64,000 nucleotides of DNA, taken from the NCBI GenBank assembly GCA_001972305.1, contig BDDD01005195.1:68755-132754 (forward strand). Direction: 5' to 3'. The number at the start of each line of letters is the position of its first letter. Position 1 is the stretch's first letter. Of the stretch, positions 35,596 through 49,002 are shown in pieces. The stretch comes from Cephalotus follicularis (Eukaryota; Streptophyta; Magnoliopsida; Oxalidales; Cephalotaceae). The notes under the pieces were generated by a model. It saw nothing but the letters and a program-made list of their open reading frames with translations, ran no database searches and was not told the DNA's origin. Made by a program: the position numbers and the translations under genes.

Positions 35596-38345
35596 TGTGA
35601 CAACCGTGTCCCAGTCAATTTCTGAACTTGCCCCTATGAGCCACATGACTATCTGTTTGTCAATCAGTTGCATAATTTCATGCATGGCATACATGACATA
35701 TATTTCACATTACTCATGTTTTATGTTATTTTATACTACTTAATAATTTATAGGCCTTGATCGATTAGATTTTTCTAAAATGCTTTTAAGATTTTATGTA
35801 AATTCATGTACCTTTTAATGGTATTAAATGATATTGTATTTTATTTGCTTTTCAATATGGAAACTACCTTATATTTGTTAAACTGATAAAAATATCAAGT
35901 GACCAGTCCATTGATGAATTTGGGTTCAACTGGTACAAGGATCGGACTACCGGTGGGGCCATGGCCTATAAAAGCTCATCTTCTCCCCTTTCTCTCTCTC
36001 TCCCTCTCTACACACAAAACTTTAACCCTATTGTTCGAAGTCTTCCCGGTATCGGATCGATGCAAGACCACCACCATTGGACTCCTCTCTGTTGGGGCTT
36101 CTTTAATCATAGAAGTCACCGCCATCCGTTGTCGTTGAACGCTGTGGATCGACGCCTACCGGGGTCCAACCACCATAATCTGAAAGCTGATCATCACCAT
36201 TTGACCACCAGAAGCGCCCGAAACAGCCACCGAAAGCTCGCGGCTTGTACTGCTATGACGAACCCCTTGTCGTGCTCCGTTCAGTGTTCTGAGACTATAG
36301 TCCGACTCCTTTTGATGAGATGAAGCTAACTGTACCAGCCCTGTGACCAACCGAGGCCGACAAGGCGATGTTTTTATAATCGTACTTCTGCTACTGTTGA
36401 CCGTATAGGTTGGTTATAGTTTTCTGATATCTGCACGCATTCCATTGCATAAAGCATTACACGGCATAGTACGTGTTTGAGTTTCTGCTTAATTGCCGAG
36501 TCTGGTCTGTCATGTATATATCTGACTGTTGTCCGTATAGCAAAGTACCCTGCTCTTGTTTCTAGGCCGGGTGCGTCGTACTGTGTGTGGAACTTTATGT
36601 TTAGTCATATTAATTATGAAACGCTTTTAATGCTTCTATAGATTTCTGAAAATTCCATTCAATTATATTCTGAAATATTAAAAGGAAACTAGTAGCCGTA
36701 TTCACGGCCTATGTCTTCTATAAATTAGCTTTACAGCAAGGATATTTTAAGTCACTTCGACTTCTGCTTTAAATACATGTTTTAAATAGTATACATTGTT
36801 GATGCACTTGGGGAGTTAGATCATTGATGATACTGTTACCACCTTAGTGGCTTATCTCTGCACGTGTATTGAGCTCTGTTGATAAGTGGGCACGACGGTA
36901 CCTACGTCACTTTCTGCTGGACGTTCGGCCCGATGGGGCCCAGTCGTCATTATTACTATCAGGGACCCTTGCATCACCTGTATTACTCTATTTTACTTCT
37001 GATATTACTCTGTTTTAATTATGATATTATTCTGTTTTACTTCTGATATTATTCTGTTTTATTTCTGTCTTAATTATGTTTTAAATTTTGTTTTACTCTT
37101 TTTTAATTATGCTTATCTGTATACCGATACAAGTATTTTGATTTGAACTTTGAATATAGGCGAGCGAGTGTATCCTGAGTCTTTTTAGTTTCATCTCACT
37201 AGTCTTGTGGACTAACCCCCTCCCTGCTTTACTTTCTTTCAGTTTTTAGACCAGTGATTCAGCTCTCGTGTCGAGCTTACTTTTCAATTGTATCCGTCGA
37301 TCAAGGTTTTACGAGGAGGTACTTAGTACTCCTACCGAGTCTGCTTGCCTCATTTCTGCATTTCATGCACCTGGGGCATTTGGGGAGTTTTATTATATTG
37401 CATAACTATGTTTTGTATATATTAAATTTACTTTCTATTCTTTTACTTCCGTTTGGTCGAGGCTGAGCCCAACCTTTTTATCATTACTTCTTTAAATTGT
37501 GATTTGCTGAGGGTTGAGCCCATTTTATCAAATGTGTTTTTTATTTACAGGGGGCATAGTCTGATAAACTGATACTACATGCCTGATTTTCGTAAAATTT
37601 TAAGAGTTAGAATTTTGTTTAAGTTTTCAGAAAAGTTCAAACTTATGATTTTTAATGTGACTATATGATTTTAGACAGTTTGCAAATTGGTTTTTAAAAT
37701 ATATCACGTCGAGGGTTCCAAAGGAGGCTTGTCACATGATGGTCACATCCGTCTCGGTCAGGATGGGCGCGACATTTTGGTATTAGAGATTTGGTTGTTA
37801 GATTCTGTAGACATATCTACTTGTCACGCATAGCATCTAAACATTCTGTTAGTGTCTGACCCTAGTATGTCTGGTGTAAGTAGCAGCTATGCCTCGTAGA
37901 GCAGGTCGACCTCCCCGTGGAAGGGGCAGAGGAAGACCCCGTAGAGTCACACATCCTGTTGCTCAGATAGAACCAGAGCTTGAGTTTGTCATCATGGCAC
38001 ATGAGCAGGAGCCATATGTTTAGAGCACTCGCGTATCTGATGAGTCATCAGTCCGGGTGCCACAACCCCCACCCCCACCCCCACCATCAGTTGACGCTAC
38101 ACAGTCAGAGCTTCTTCAGGCAGTCGCCATGCTTACTCAGGAGCTTAGCACCACTTGAATACATACTCTGCCTATTGAGCAGGTGAGATGCCTAGGAGGC
38201 ACTACTTTTTGTGGTACTACTGACCTTGCAGTAGCCGAGGCATGGATTCGTAGGATGGAGCGGATCTTTCAGCAGATGAGAGACACTGATGATAGCAGGG
38301 TTCTGTATGCATCGTTTTTACTGGACATGAGTGCCTTACACTGAT
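35596..38345 (+). mobile_element. element I: gypsy 5' LTR, primer site and start of gag, partial
   Basis: The LTR runs from TGTGACAACCGTG (35596) to ...GGGCGCGACA (37774), about 2.18 kb, with a TATA box TATAAAAG at 35967-35974 followed by a CT-rich leader. A primer-site-like TGGTATTAGAG lies at 37778-37788. A gypsy gag start follows at 37889 (MPRRAGRPPRGRGRGRPRR, then VAEAWIRRMERIFQQM near 38230). The element stops being recognisable at about 38345. It is a partial, broken copy of chromovirus-like type. Confidence 0.7.
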
Positions 38346-38451
38346 GATTCAAAATTTAACCACTTTATGGACATGTCTTAGACCTTAAATCTCAAAGCGT
38401 GTGGCCCTCTATAGTCCATACAATAAATAAGTGGGCGAAAGGCTTTCTAGT

Positions 38452-41068
38452 TGTCACGCCCAGAGCCAGCCCCGCTGGAATTCGTCATGCCTGCTACGAG
38501 GCCAAGCCTTCCAACAGAGACTCACCTCGTAGGTTCAGCAGAACAGAGTTTCAGAAAAGAATTTTAAAACATAAAGTTTCTTCAAAACAGAAAAGTTTCT
38601 TGAAAACATAAAAATAATTCTAACTTTTAAAATTTTACGAAAATCGGGCATGTAGTATTCGTTTATAGGACTATGCCCCCTGTAAATAAAAACACAATTT
38701 ATAACATCACACTCCCGAAGGAGGAAAAGTTTGTAATGGGCTCAGCCCTCAACAGACCACACTCCCGAAGGAGGAAACAGTTTATAAAATGGGCTCAGCC
38801 CTCAGAGATCACAATTTAAAAAGAAAACAAGTAATGGGTTGGACTCTGCATTAACCGTATTAACAAAACTTAAAACTTGAATAGGGCTCAGCCCTTTTAA
38901 ACAAAAACCAAAACAGTTATATAAAAACACAAGTAATGCAGAAATTTAAATACTAATGAAATGATAATATGCATGTGTTGACTCTAGTAGCATGCCCTTT
39001 ATATGGTCTCACCTCAGCAGACAAACAGACTCCAGCTGACAAAGCGCAGCAGATTAACCTGTCAGAACTAAAAACAGAAAACAGAGTAGAGGGTTAGTCC
39101 ACAAGACTAGTGAGATGGAACAAAAAGACTCCGCAGAGTTTTGCTAGCATATAAATATCTTTGCAGAAGAGATATAACAAAAGTATAAAATAAATTGAAA
39201 ACAGAATTTCAGAAACAGAAACAAAAGCCAGAATCTGGTTTATAAAACCATTTAAGACATTTTAAACAGAATAAATCCTCAGATTTTCATACATACATAT
39301 ATATGATAGTAACAGAGTTTAAACAGAAAAATATATAAAGATGTCATGGGGTCTACTAAGTAAGGTCGACGCCTGGGCCCCGTCGGGCCGAACGTCCAGC
39401 AGAAAATAGTGGCAAGGACACCGTCGTGTCCAAGCATCAGCAGAAAGTCATACACGTGTAGACAATGCCTCTCATGGGCATCATAAATATATATATAATA
39501 CAATACCGAGATCACCATGCATCTAAACATATTAAACAGATTTTCAGAAAACAGAAACTCAGACTTCAGAATACAGAATACAGAGACTCATCCGAGTCAT
39601 CAAAACAGATTTAAACAGTTAGAGGAATCATTTTCCTCATCGTATACAAATATAGCAGAAAATAGTGTCATAGTATGACTATAACCGTGCGAGCATTTGA
39701 AAACAGTAAATGAAAGTTTCAGACATTAAAACTTAAACAGATTTCAGAACAGAAACAGTTTCAGATTCATTCAGATACGGAAAACAAAACGTAAAACGTT
39801 TCAAACATTCAAACCATTAAAAGAAACTCCATAGTAAAAAGGTTAAAGAACATCGTTCCACTCACAGTACAGACGAGCGAGTCCCTCGACTGGTCGCCTC
39901 CATGGCCGACCTCAAAGGTAGGATCCTCTGCCAATAGACAGACAGACAGATAACAGACCATCAGTACTCAGATAGACAACAGACTATCAGAACCTAAGCA
40001 TGCACAAAACAGTGCAATGCGTTATGCAATAAAATGCGTGCAGATGTCAGAAAACCATAACGACCTATCCGGTCGACAGAAACAGAAGTTTGATTATCAA
40101 AAACATCTTTTAAACCTTCAATTTAAACATCCGTTCGAAAACATTAAAGTAAGTCCAAGTGGTCGTCCAGGTTATCCAATTCGAGTCATATAAGCAATTC
40201 AAGTTCATATGCAACAGAAACAGATACAGAAATGCAGAAAATAGCGGAAAACAGAACTAACGGAACAAAGTTCAGAGTTTATCGAAAGCCGATGGAACGG
40301 AGTATAGAGCTCGAATCTCGCAGCGGAATTGGAACGGATCACATCACAGCAGAGAACGGAGTCAGAAAACTATCCGAAATTTCTCGCCGGAGGGTCGCCG
40401 GCGCGTGGGCCCATCCGGTGATCTGCGCTGCCGACGTCGTCACGAGACGAGGCTGGCACCGTTCGAACGGCCGCAAAGCCAGGAGTCCGAATCTAGGATC
40501 GCCTTACCGTGACGACCTCCGGAGTCGCCAGAACGATGAAGAACAGTGGCCGGGAGAGAGAAGTGCTCACCGGGCGCTCACGACGCGGTTGTCGACGTCG
40601 AGGCTGGGGCCGGTGTACTCGGGAGGTCGTTGTGGTTCGACCGATACCCTCGCTGGCGTCAGATCGGCACTGACGCCGGCGGTAGAAGCCAGATGGCAGA
40701 GAGAGACGGGAGAGAGGAGAGAGAAACTGGGGAGAGAGAGAGAATGGCATAAAAATGAGAAAATTTTGTATTTCTCATATATATTCAACTCAAACTAAAC
40801 CGATACGGACAAAAATTGGATATTTAGGACATACCACTTGGCATATTTTCCGAATTCAGTAGCAGTTTCAATAAAACGTTGTTAAATTTTTCAGCAGAGA
40901 AAACTTAGTTGTTACGCAGAAAAACCATCATAATGAAATCGAAATGGTAAAAAAATTTATAAATGCCGTGATGCATATGTCATAAGCCAGAAAAACAAAT
41001 TAACAGACAGATAGATAGAAGCCCCGCAGGCTCACAGACACCGACCGTACAAGGACACGGATGTCACA
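38452..41068 (-). mobile_element. LTR H: solo gypsy LTR with perfect target duplication
   Basis: TGTCACGCCC at 38452 to ...GGATGTCACA at 41068 (2617 bp), flanked by CTAGT on both sides (38447-38451 and 41069-41073). It is the inverted counterpart of the LTR of element I. For example, the plus-strand text at 38620-38700 is the reverse complement of that at 37545-37620, and the GTCCAGCAGAAA and GGGCCCCGTCGGGCC segments match the GGCCCGATGGGGCCC area near 36930. A 188-codon frame at 40232-40798 lies wholly inside it and is not taken as a gene. It arose by LTR-LTR recombination of a full element, as solo LTRs usually do. Confidence 0.85.
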
Positions 41069-41231
41069 CTAGTGGTCTCAAGTTGCTATTAGTGAGATTA
41101 AAACCCAAAACCTTTGAGTTTACAGTTGGTCGCAAATATCCTTGAGGTTTTTTTCAACCCAAATCTAGTACAAAAAACCTTTACTAAATATAGTTAACAA
41201 ATTTGTATAACCATATAAAAACATAAGATAA

Positions 41232-41399
41232 GATATATTGTCACTTGGTGGCAAACTTTTTAGTTTGTCACCCCATCTTACATTATTCAACGGAGCGCAT
41301 TAATTTTAAGATATCACTTAATGCATTATATTAAGTGTTATTGAATAGTATAAGATAGGGTGATAAATTAAAAATTTTGACACCAAATGGCAATTTATC
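41232..41399. mobile_element. MITE-like element with long terminal inverted repeats
   Basis: The first and last 55-60 bp pair as imperfect inverted repeats. The left arm ATTGTCACTTGGTGGCAAAC pairs with the right arm read in reverse, ATTGCCATTTGGTGTCAAAA, and both continue through TCACCCCATCTTA / TCACCCTATCTTA and ATTCAA. Total is 168 bp. No coding capacity and no certain target duplication, so the superfamily is undecided. Confidence 0.65.
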
Positions 41400-41449
41400 C
41401 TCGTTCTAAAAACATAATCATAAAATGAAATCTAATCACATTATGGCAA

Positions 41450-41697
41450 GTATGTTATGGCAACTTAATAAATAAAATTGAAAGAGATAAAACAAATTAC
41501 TAAATACATATCATAAAGTAGGTATCCAAAATCTGGTTTTTTTTTTGTTTTTTTTTTTCTCCATATATAGAGATTATGTTATGACAACGTAAGAAACAAA
41601 ATTGAAGGAGACAAAACAAATTACTAAATACATATCACAAAGTAGGTATCCAAAATCTGGTTTTGTTTTGTTTTGTTTTTTTTTTTTGTCATATACA
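41450..41697. repeat. 124-bp tandem duplication
   Basis: Two units, about 41450-41573 and 41574-41697, share AAACAAATTACTAAATACAT and AGTAGGTATCCAAAATCTGG with about 90% identity, and each ends in a long T run. Related single copies of the unit's start (GGCAAGTATGTTATGGCAA-like) lie at about 61550-61585 and 62060-62128. Confidence 0.7.
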
Positions 41698-42265
41698 GAG
41701 AAATTGGTTTAATGACCGAATTTATGGGCAACGCCATTAATGAGAATTGGTATACCAAATCTAACTTGCTAATGTTTCTGTATATTTACTTTATGCCAAG
41801 TATTTGATAATACTAAATTAAAAAATAAGCACCAAAAGTATTTCAACCATGGGGATTTACAATATAAAATTGTTTACTCTCTTAGGCCGACATAAATTTA
41901 CTAAAGTCCCTTAAAAAAAACTGCATCCAAATATAATCTTCACATAAGGAATGAATATCTTATCAAACTACCAACATTATAATATTTTTAGTAAATTCAA
42001 GTTAAATTTATGAAGTTCATTATCTTTGAGTTCTCTCAATTTAAAAGGAAAAATATTTTAGTAGTGGAATAATGAAAACAAGAATATGTTTATCAACTTT
42101 TTAATTATAACTGATGTATTATTATACATTAATGATACTTGTAGAATAAAACAATGAGTTATTCACATTATTTTTCATGAGCAAATAAATAAATGACATG
42201 TGCAGTGATACATCAATTGAGATAAAAAAAGTTAATAAAAACATTATGAGGTGTAACATTACTCT

Positions 42266-43139
42266 TGTTGATACAGAAATCCTTTCAACAACAGTACCCC
42301 GCGTGTAAGGGCTTGATTTGTTTAGGGAAACGCTACTTTAATGCTTCGAGGTGTAGGTAGAAGGTTGGAAGTGTTTTCCCTGCACAGAAGAGCAAACACG
42401 TCGAAGGTCCAGGAGGATGTTCTCCCGGGGACACTCCGACGCTCAAGTTAGACCTTTGCACAGTGAAAACAAGGTTCTTTTGAGAGTAAAAATGGCTGAC
42501 CCGAGATATGTGTTTGATTCATGTATTTATAGTGCTGGTTTGTAACTGTCTAAGCGTGAAGTGCGGAGGTGATAGCTGTCCCCTAAGGAAATGCCGAGGA
42601 TATCGGGATTTCCCTTATCTCCACATGATTTGTTGCTACTTTCCTTGTGGGTAGTTCATTTTATCTTATCTTCCATATTTAGGAAAGGTAAATTCCTGGA
42701 AAGTAGGCGGGTTTTATGGTCTCGTTCTGCCGAGGACGAGGAGAAAAAGACTTCTGGTCATTTATCTTCTTTAAGGTCTTCAAGTTCCATGGCTTCTTTT
42801 AGGGTTGGCGCCTGAAGTAGTAGGTCCTCTGTCAAACTGCCGAGGAAGGTATCTGCTAAAATGCAGATGAGGAGGAAAACCTTTGGCCTGGTCCTCGGCA
42901 CCAATGCTGGGAAAAAGGTCCTCGGCACTTATGCCGAGGAGGGTTGATTCTACAACACCAATAATGGGGAGTTCCTCGGCACTGATGCCGAGGAGGATGT
43001 CTCCATCTGCTTCTCCTCCCAGGGCTTGATAAGCCTCCTCTGACTGGTATCCATATAAACTCCGAAACCCCTGGACACTTGGCTATGCCTACGGAAGACA
43101 CGTGTCGTTCTCGGTATGATTTAATTTTTCTCCATATCA
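42266..43139 (-). mobile_element. solo LTR of the Tat-lineage gypsy family
   Basis: TGTTGATACAGAAATCC at 42266 to ...CTCCATATCA at 43139 (874 bp), flanked by ACTCT on both sides (42261-42265 and 43140-43144). It is the same family as the LTRs at 50079 and 58916 but clearly diverged from them. It holds repeated CCTCGGCA...TGCCGAGG hairpins (42890-43000). No internal region remains. It lies 2.9 kb upstream of the start of the IDM1-like gene. Confidence 0.9.
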
Positions 43140-43144
43140 ACTCT

Positions 43145-46047
43145 AAAAGAAAAGGAAGAAATAATTACATGTTAAAATTTTGTACAAAGACATACTAAAT
43201 ATTTATAATGAATTGTAATACCAAAATGTTTTGGTTTAAAAGGGTAATTATTTTTATACAAATACATACAGAAAGATATCAAATTTAAAATTTAATTTTT
43301 TTTCTACTAGAAGGGTTTTCAAAATCAGATTTGAAATTTTAAATTAGGTCATTCTAAATGGTAATAATATTACATATACTAATATTTTTGTCAACTAATT
43401 TGTTTTAATTGATGTGTCATTATATGTGGTATGTATTTATTCATTCGTAAAAAAATATTTAAATCACCTAATATGTCATTTATCATTTGTAACGATCAAC
43501 CCTAAAACACATGAGAATTTATCAGTTTTACCCCACGTAGAATATACAACGCTCATATATTTGCGTTTCTACGTAAGATTCACAGTTTTGTCCTTAATGA
43601 TGAATTTGTAAGACTTCTAGGAGATCAACCAGGCTATTTTTCCCTGAGCGAAACACACTTAACCTTAGAATTTTCACTAACTCTTCAACTAATCCAAAAG
43701 ACACCTCATGTGATTCGATTCTTGATCATTTCATATATAGTTGAATCACTTTCTCGCCATTTACAGTGGATTTGATTCATTCCTGTCACAATAGCAGCTC
43801 ATCTCGCGGATAGACCCCATATCACGGATAACCCTCCCTCTTGCATACTCTTGAGTGAGGTGTCACATCATCCGAGTGTCTTTTTATATAAATTGCAACA
43901 TTAGTTAACTTTATCGCCATAAAAAGTGTTGAGATATTTAACATTATTATTCTAAATAGTTTACCACTTTAAAAAAATGCATGCAATTAGACTTTATTGC
44001 CCCCGTTCTTTCTTCGCCATTACGAGAAAATTACTTATATAACTCCTAGGTAACCTTATTTGCACATATGATAAACTAGTAGTTACTATACAATAAATTG
44101 TTTTATACATATTTTACAAACACAATTTCCATGTTTTCAATCCATTTTAGGTTTGTGAGGACAAATCGATATTTTCTATGTTCTCTAATTTGAAATTTTA
44201 GGCCATTCTCGAATAATCCGTCACTCAGAGATCAAAATTGTATACAATTCGACCCCATTACCTCGCGTCTTTCTCTGCCATCACCAGAAAAATACTTATT
44301 TAACTTCTCAAACAATCTGTTTGCGCATACCAGAAATCAATAAACGTTCTATAAGTGAATAATTATTTATTTTAATTTATGCATACCTTTTATGTATGAT
44401 TTTTTCACTCTGAATTTCTTTAAGGGGTTATTAGAGACTCTATATTTCCTATGTAGGCTTGTAATAAATTTTTAAAAGATTTCTATTCATAATTTTTTTT
44501 CTCATTGTAATTTTTTTTTTTTAATTTTCTAAGGATATCTAACAATTTCAAGTTGTGTGAAATTTACTTGCAGAACTTATTGACAGACGGTGCTTGGCAT
44601 ATGAGGAAGATTGCATGCATGTTGCGAATTTAGAGTGATTTCCTCCAACAAATTTTAGGTAATTTCTTTAAGTATTATGATGATTAAAATGAGTAACTTT
44701 CATATATAAAAATTAGCCTAAGGCAGAGTGATTACAAATGAATGGGGGACTCGAGTGATCAAGATCTAAAGAGTTACATATTCCGAGGTTTAGCGATCAT
44801 GACGTGCTCCTAAAATGATCAAGATCTAGATTAGTTTATTAATTAAAAAGATTGGTATATATATATATATAAATATATAGTATTAGCACACTCATTTATA
44901 TTTTTTTTTATTATTCTCTCTGCACAAACTTGAAAAATTAAAATCGTAAAAAACAAAAAATTATTTATGAAACTGATGTCAAGCTACTAAACATAAAATT
45001 ATTTTCTTTTTTTTATAGTTAGTTTCTCATCGATTATACCCATTTGTGTAGCTATAAAATTATTTTCCATTTTGTCTCGCCAGATTTTTTTTTATATAAA
45101 TTTAATAAATAACAAAAAAAACACTGTTTTTTTTTTAAAGAATTTTTGCTTTAGCCTCAGAAAAAAAAAAGCTCTATTGATTCCCCCAAGTTTCCGATCT
45201 TGGATGCGTTCTTGCTAAAATATAATAATAAAATGTACGACAAAAAGGTGCTTCATATTAAAAAAAAAGAAAGGAAAATCTTTGAATGACGTTATAAAAA
45301 ATAGTGATTTTATAATTTGATATATAATATTTTTTTCTCAATTTGACGTATTATAATGAAAAAAAAATCTCATTGTGATACAGGCAGTTAACTACCGTTA
45401 AAAAAAATAAAAAAAATCCCATGTGATCCGTATATAGTATATTAAATTGAGAAATCAGTGCTTTTTTAGAGTATCATTCTAAGATTTTTAAAAAAAAAAA
45501 ATTTAAATGGCATGTCATTTCACAACTTAGTTATACAAAATAGTATCCTTTTAGGTTTCCTCAATTATATTAATGATAGTTGATGAAGCGTTTCACATTG
45601 AGATTGTTTTTTTTGGTGTTATGATATTAAAAAAAAAAAACAAGAATAAAAGCAAAAACAAAAACAAGATGTCTAATAAGAAATTGTGAACACAATTCCT
45701 TGATTAAAAGTTAATGCATGCCAATAGTAGGCCTAAAAGTTAAAACAGATAGCTTCCTCTTAGACATCGAAATAAGATGCCAGTATTATACACGAACGAC
45801 ACTATAAATCTCAATAAAGAACAGGATAATAGATCAACATGGAAACAATCTCAAAATGATTTTGTTAACTATGCAGACCTTAATTATTCTTCTTCTTTTT
45901 TTTTTCCTTCTAATGGACGCAACTAGCTGTGCTTTAATATATGATTTCTTGATTAAGCTTTTGTGTCCTTCGTTTCAGATTTTTGGGTATACAAAAAGCA
46001 AGTTTCGAAAGCAAATCAAGGATTGTTGATAGTTAGAAAAAAAACAA
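43145..46047. other. intergenic and upstream region of the IDM1-like gene
   Basis: Very AT-rich with many poly-A and poly-T runs. A diverged direct repeat is visible (about 43985-44060 and 44245-44320, sharing a TTCTTCGCCAT.ACGAGAAAA-like core, spacing about 260 bp). No open frame of note. The promoter and 5' untranslated region of the plus-strand gene must lie at the right end. A TTTCAG at about 45974-45979 could be the end of a leader intron. I saw no convincing TATA box. Confidence 0.5.
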
Positions 46048-49002
46048 ATGGCATACATGTTTAGGGACAGAAATAAAAGATCAATGCGGTTAAGCTCAAG
46101 TAGCTCATCAGGAAGCGATAGAGATAGTGATGACTCTAGTTACTCAGATCCTGATTATCATAGAACAACAACTTATAATTCTCGAAGACGAAACAACACA
46201 TGTGGTCAAATGGAAGGAGCACCAGTCTCAAGACGTGTACGTGGGCGCCCTCCAAAGAGAAGTGGAAATGGAGAGGGAGAGTTGCTAAGCAGCGAAGAAA
46301 AGCCAAGGAGAAGGAGGAAAACTGTATTTAGTAGGGCAAGTACATCAAGAAGAAATGCAAATCATGAGGTGAAAAGAACCATATTGTCATGGCTCATAGA
46401 ATGGGACATTGTCAAAGAAAATGAGACAGTATGTTACAAGAACGAGAGTGATGATGATAGGGTGGCTCTACAGGGAAGAGTAACGAGAGGTGGCATTTTA
46501 TGTAATTGTTGTGGTAAGGAGATGACAGTAGACGAATTCGAGCAGCATGCAGGAAGCGATACCAAAAGGCCATATAGTAATATCTTCTTGGTCAATTCCG
46601 GTGATTCACTCCTGCAATGCCAAATAAAGGCATGGCAGTCTGGGGATGAAGTGGCACGACGAACATTTAACCATTTTGAGCCTCGAGATGGTGCCATTGA
46701 CAAGAATGACGATGCATGTCTGATTTGTGCAGATGGTGGAGACTTGATCTGTTGTGATACATGTCCCTCAACTTTCCATCCAATTTGCATGGATATGGAA
46801 GTAAGTAAGCAATTACTATTAATTAATTACTTGTTTCCCATTATGCTTATATATATTGTGTATGTTCTTTTTATGTTTGGATTGCAGGAGATACCACAAG
46901 GTGTTTGGTTGTGTCCCTTCTGTGTATGCAAACATTGTGCCAATGGTGAAGGTGAATTGTTTACGTGTATCCAGTGTGACAAAAAATGTATATCACTTTC
47001 TATTTTTTTTTACCATTTTAATTTTGAATTATTTTTTTTCTTCATTGACAAAGAAAGAATTTCACTGATTATTGAAGCTAGCTACATGATTTTATTTTTT
47101 TCTTGTTATAGATCACTGGGATTGTTTTCAAGAAAGGCAACTGCCCGATCTTGATCTTAATATACCGAGCACTTCATTTTGTGGACATTTTTGTAGAGAG
47201 GTAATTTCTTTTAAGAGTGAGTTTGCATGAATGGAGTTTGGGAGAGAAGAATCAAGCCATATATGTAAATTTTTTCTTTATTGTTATACTATTTTGGATG
47301 AATTGCCAAATTTATTTCCTTTACCTTTTCATACATTGCTCTATTATAAATTATCTCTCATGATCCTACAAAATTAATTAATTTTTTTGAAGATAAAAGT
47401 AAGTTATATTTGTCATAATAAGTTTATGACCCCACAAACAATTATATCGAATAAATTAAACAAAATAATATTAGGCGTCGCAAAAATGTAATCAATTTTG
47501 TATGATAATCGATTTAATATTTAATGTGAAATGCATTTATTAGATGATGAATGCATCATGATCTATTTATATATTACATTATCTAATTGTACTAGTGTGA
47601 ATTATCAAATGAAAAGATAGTAAAAAATCATGTAATATATTGTATAACTCAATAAATAAATTGGTGGGGGTAGGTAAGGTATGTCTAGAACTATCCATGG
47701 CCACTATGACCTAACCAAATTTGTCATTTTGTCCTAATACACTACTATTTATATCTCAATTCTAGGCAGATGAGAGCAGGGTGCTGCCTAGTAAAAGTTC
47801 TTATATCCTTGTCATTGCCCTTGTCTCTTTGTTATTCTCTTGAGTTATTTGAATTAGCTATCTAAAGCCTCAGTACAAACAGGTAGAAGCTGTATATATA
47901 TTAATTAAAATTTAAGATGTATTAGTTAGTTCCTATGTTGTTCATATTCTCTAAATTTTCATGAAAATGATGATTTTGCATATATACTCACATGTTTTTA
48001 TATATAGAAATGATGGATTTGATTGTATGACTGACTTTTAAGTTTTTGTAAAAGGTTTATGGGAAGTTGCAGAAGCTTGTTGGAGTTAGAAATGAGATTG
48101 ATGATAAAATGCTTACCTGGTCCTTGATTCGGCCGATGGAACCAGGGTCAGCTTTATTTTCTGATACCAATAACATCGAGCACAAATCCGTACAATGCAA
48201 CTCCAAGGTTGCATTGGCATGGTGGTTAATGAATGATTGTTTCTTGACAAACCTGGATAGACATACAAAAATAAATGTCATCCAAAGTGTGGTCTATGGT
48301 CGGGGGTAAGCACTTTGATATCTTGTTTTTGAAGAATTTTTTATGTGTAATTTTCGCTTGTTTTTTGTATGGATCGACATGTTTTCTTATATATATTTTT
48401 TCTTTGTGCAGATCCAATCTTACAAGAATTAATTTCAGTAGATTTTATACTGTAATCTTGGAGATTGGAGATGAAGTCGTCTCTGCAGCATCTTTGAGGA
48501 TTCATAGTCCAAAACTTGCAGAGATGCCTTACATCGCAACTGGCCAAAAATATAGGCTACAAGGGATGTCAAGGAAATTAATCATTGCCATCGAATCGGT
48601 AAAGTTTTGGGTACTTTTACTATTTTTCCATGCTTCAATTTGGCCTTGTCCTTTAATTACAACAGTTATAATGCTAAATTATTCCAGGCTTTGTGCTCCC
48701 TCAACGTGGAGAACTTGGTGATTCCTTCAGTTGCTGAACTTGCAACGATGTGGATTGGAAAGTATCGATTTTCACACATCCAGGATTCACTAAGGAAGGA
48801 AATTCTCCACTCCAACACGCTGATGTTTCCCAGAACAATCAGGCTGCAAAAGACATTGCTTGCCACTCCAAACAATAAAAGTATAGAGGTTGTTGAGGAG
48901 CATAATAACGACAACCTGCAGAATGTGGCAAGACTGTCAAATTTTGACTTGAATCTAGAACCAAGACTTCTTGACCTGAATCAAGAACCTTCTGAGGTGT
49001 AA
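46048..49002 (+). CDS. IDM1-like PHD-finger / GNAT acetyltransferase-family protein
   Basis: A nuclear chromatin protein of the family that includes Arabidopsis IDM1, a histone acetyltransferase acting in active DNA demethylation. Six exons with GT-AG borders and consistent phases: 46048-46800, 46888-46987, 47112-47200, 48055-48305, 48412-48598, 48688-49002, giving 564 residues. Order: Ser/Asp-rich N-terminus, AT-hook-like RGRPPK (65-70), basic KPRRRRK (85-91), a TDBD/Jas-like domain (about 143-197, GGILCNCCGKEMTVDEFEQH), and a PHD finger (about 224-267, CLICADGGDLICCDTCPSTFH then WLCPFC). A second PHD-like cluster follows (about 268-313, CKHC, CIQCDKKYHWDC, CGHFC). The GNAT domain is at about 400-520 (FYTVILEIGDEVVSAASLRI, YRLQGMSRKL, CSLNVENLVIP). 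It ends in two EAR-type motifs, FDLNLEP and LDLNQEP. It is about half the length of IDM1 itself, so it may be a shorter paralogue type. ATG 46048 is the first in frame, and 46057 is a possible alternative. Catalytic activity is inferred. Confidence 0.88.

Larger units (their letters stand above)
41074..42265. other. intergenic stretch with MITE and tandem duplication
   Basis: No gene was seen. It holds the hairpin element at 41232-41399 and the tandem repeat at 41450-41697. The rest is AT-rich. Confidence 0.6.

Noticed and set aside
35961-36323. 120-codon plus-strand open frame after a TATA box
   Set aside because: It sits in the R/U5 part of the LTR of element I, and the TATA box is the LTR promoter.
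40232-40798. 188-codon plus-strand open frame
   Set aside because: It lies wholly within solo LTR H, antisense to it, in a GC-rich leader. It has no domain, so chance is the better reading.
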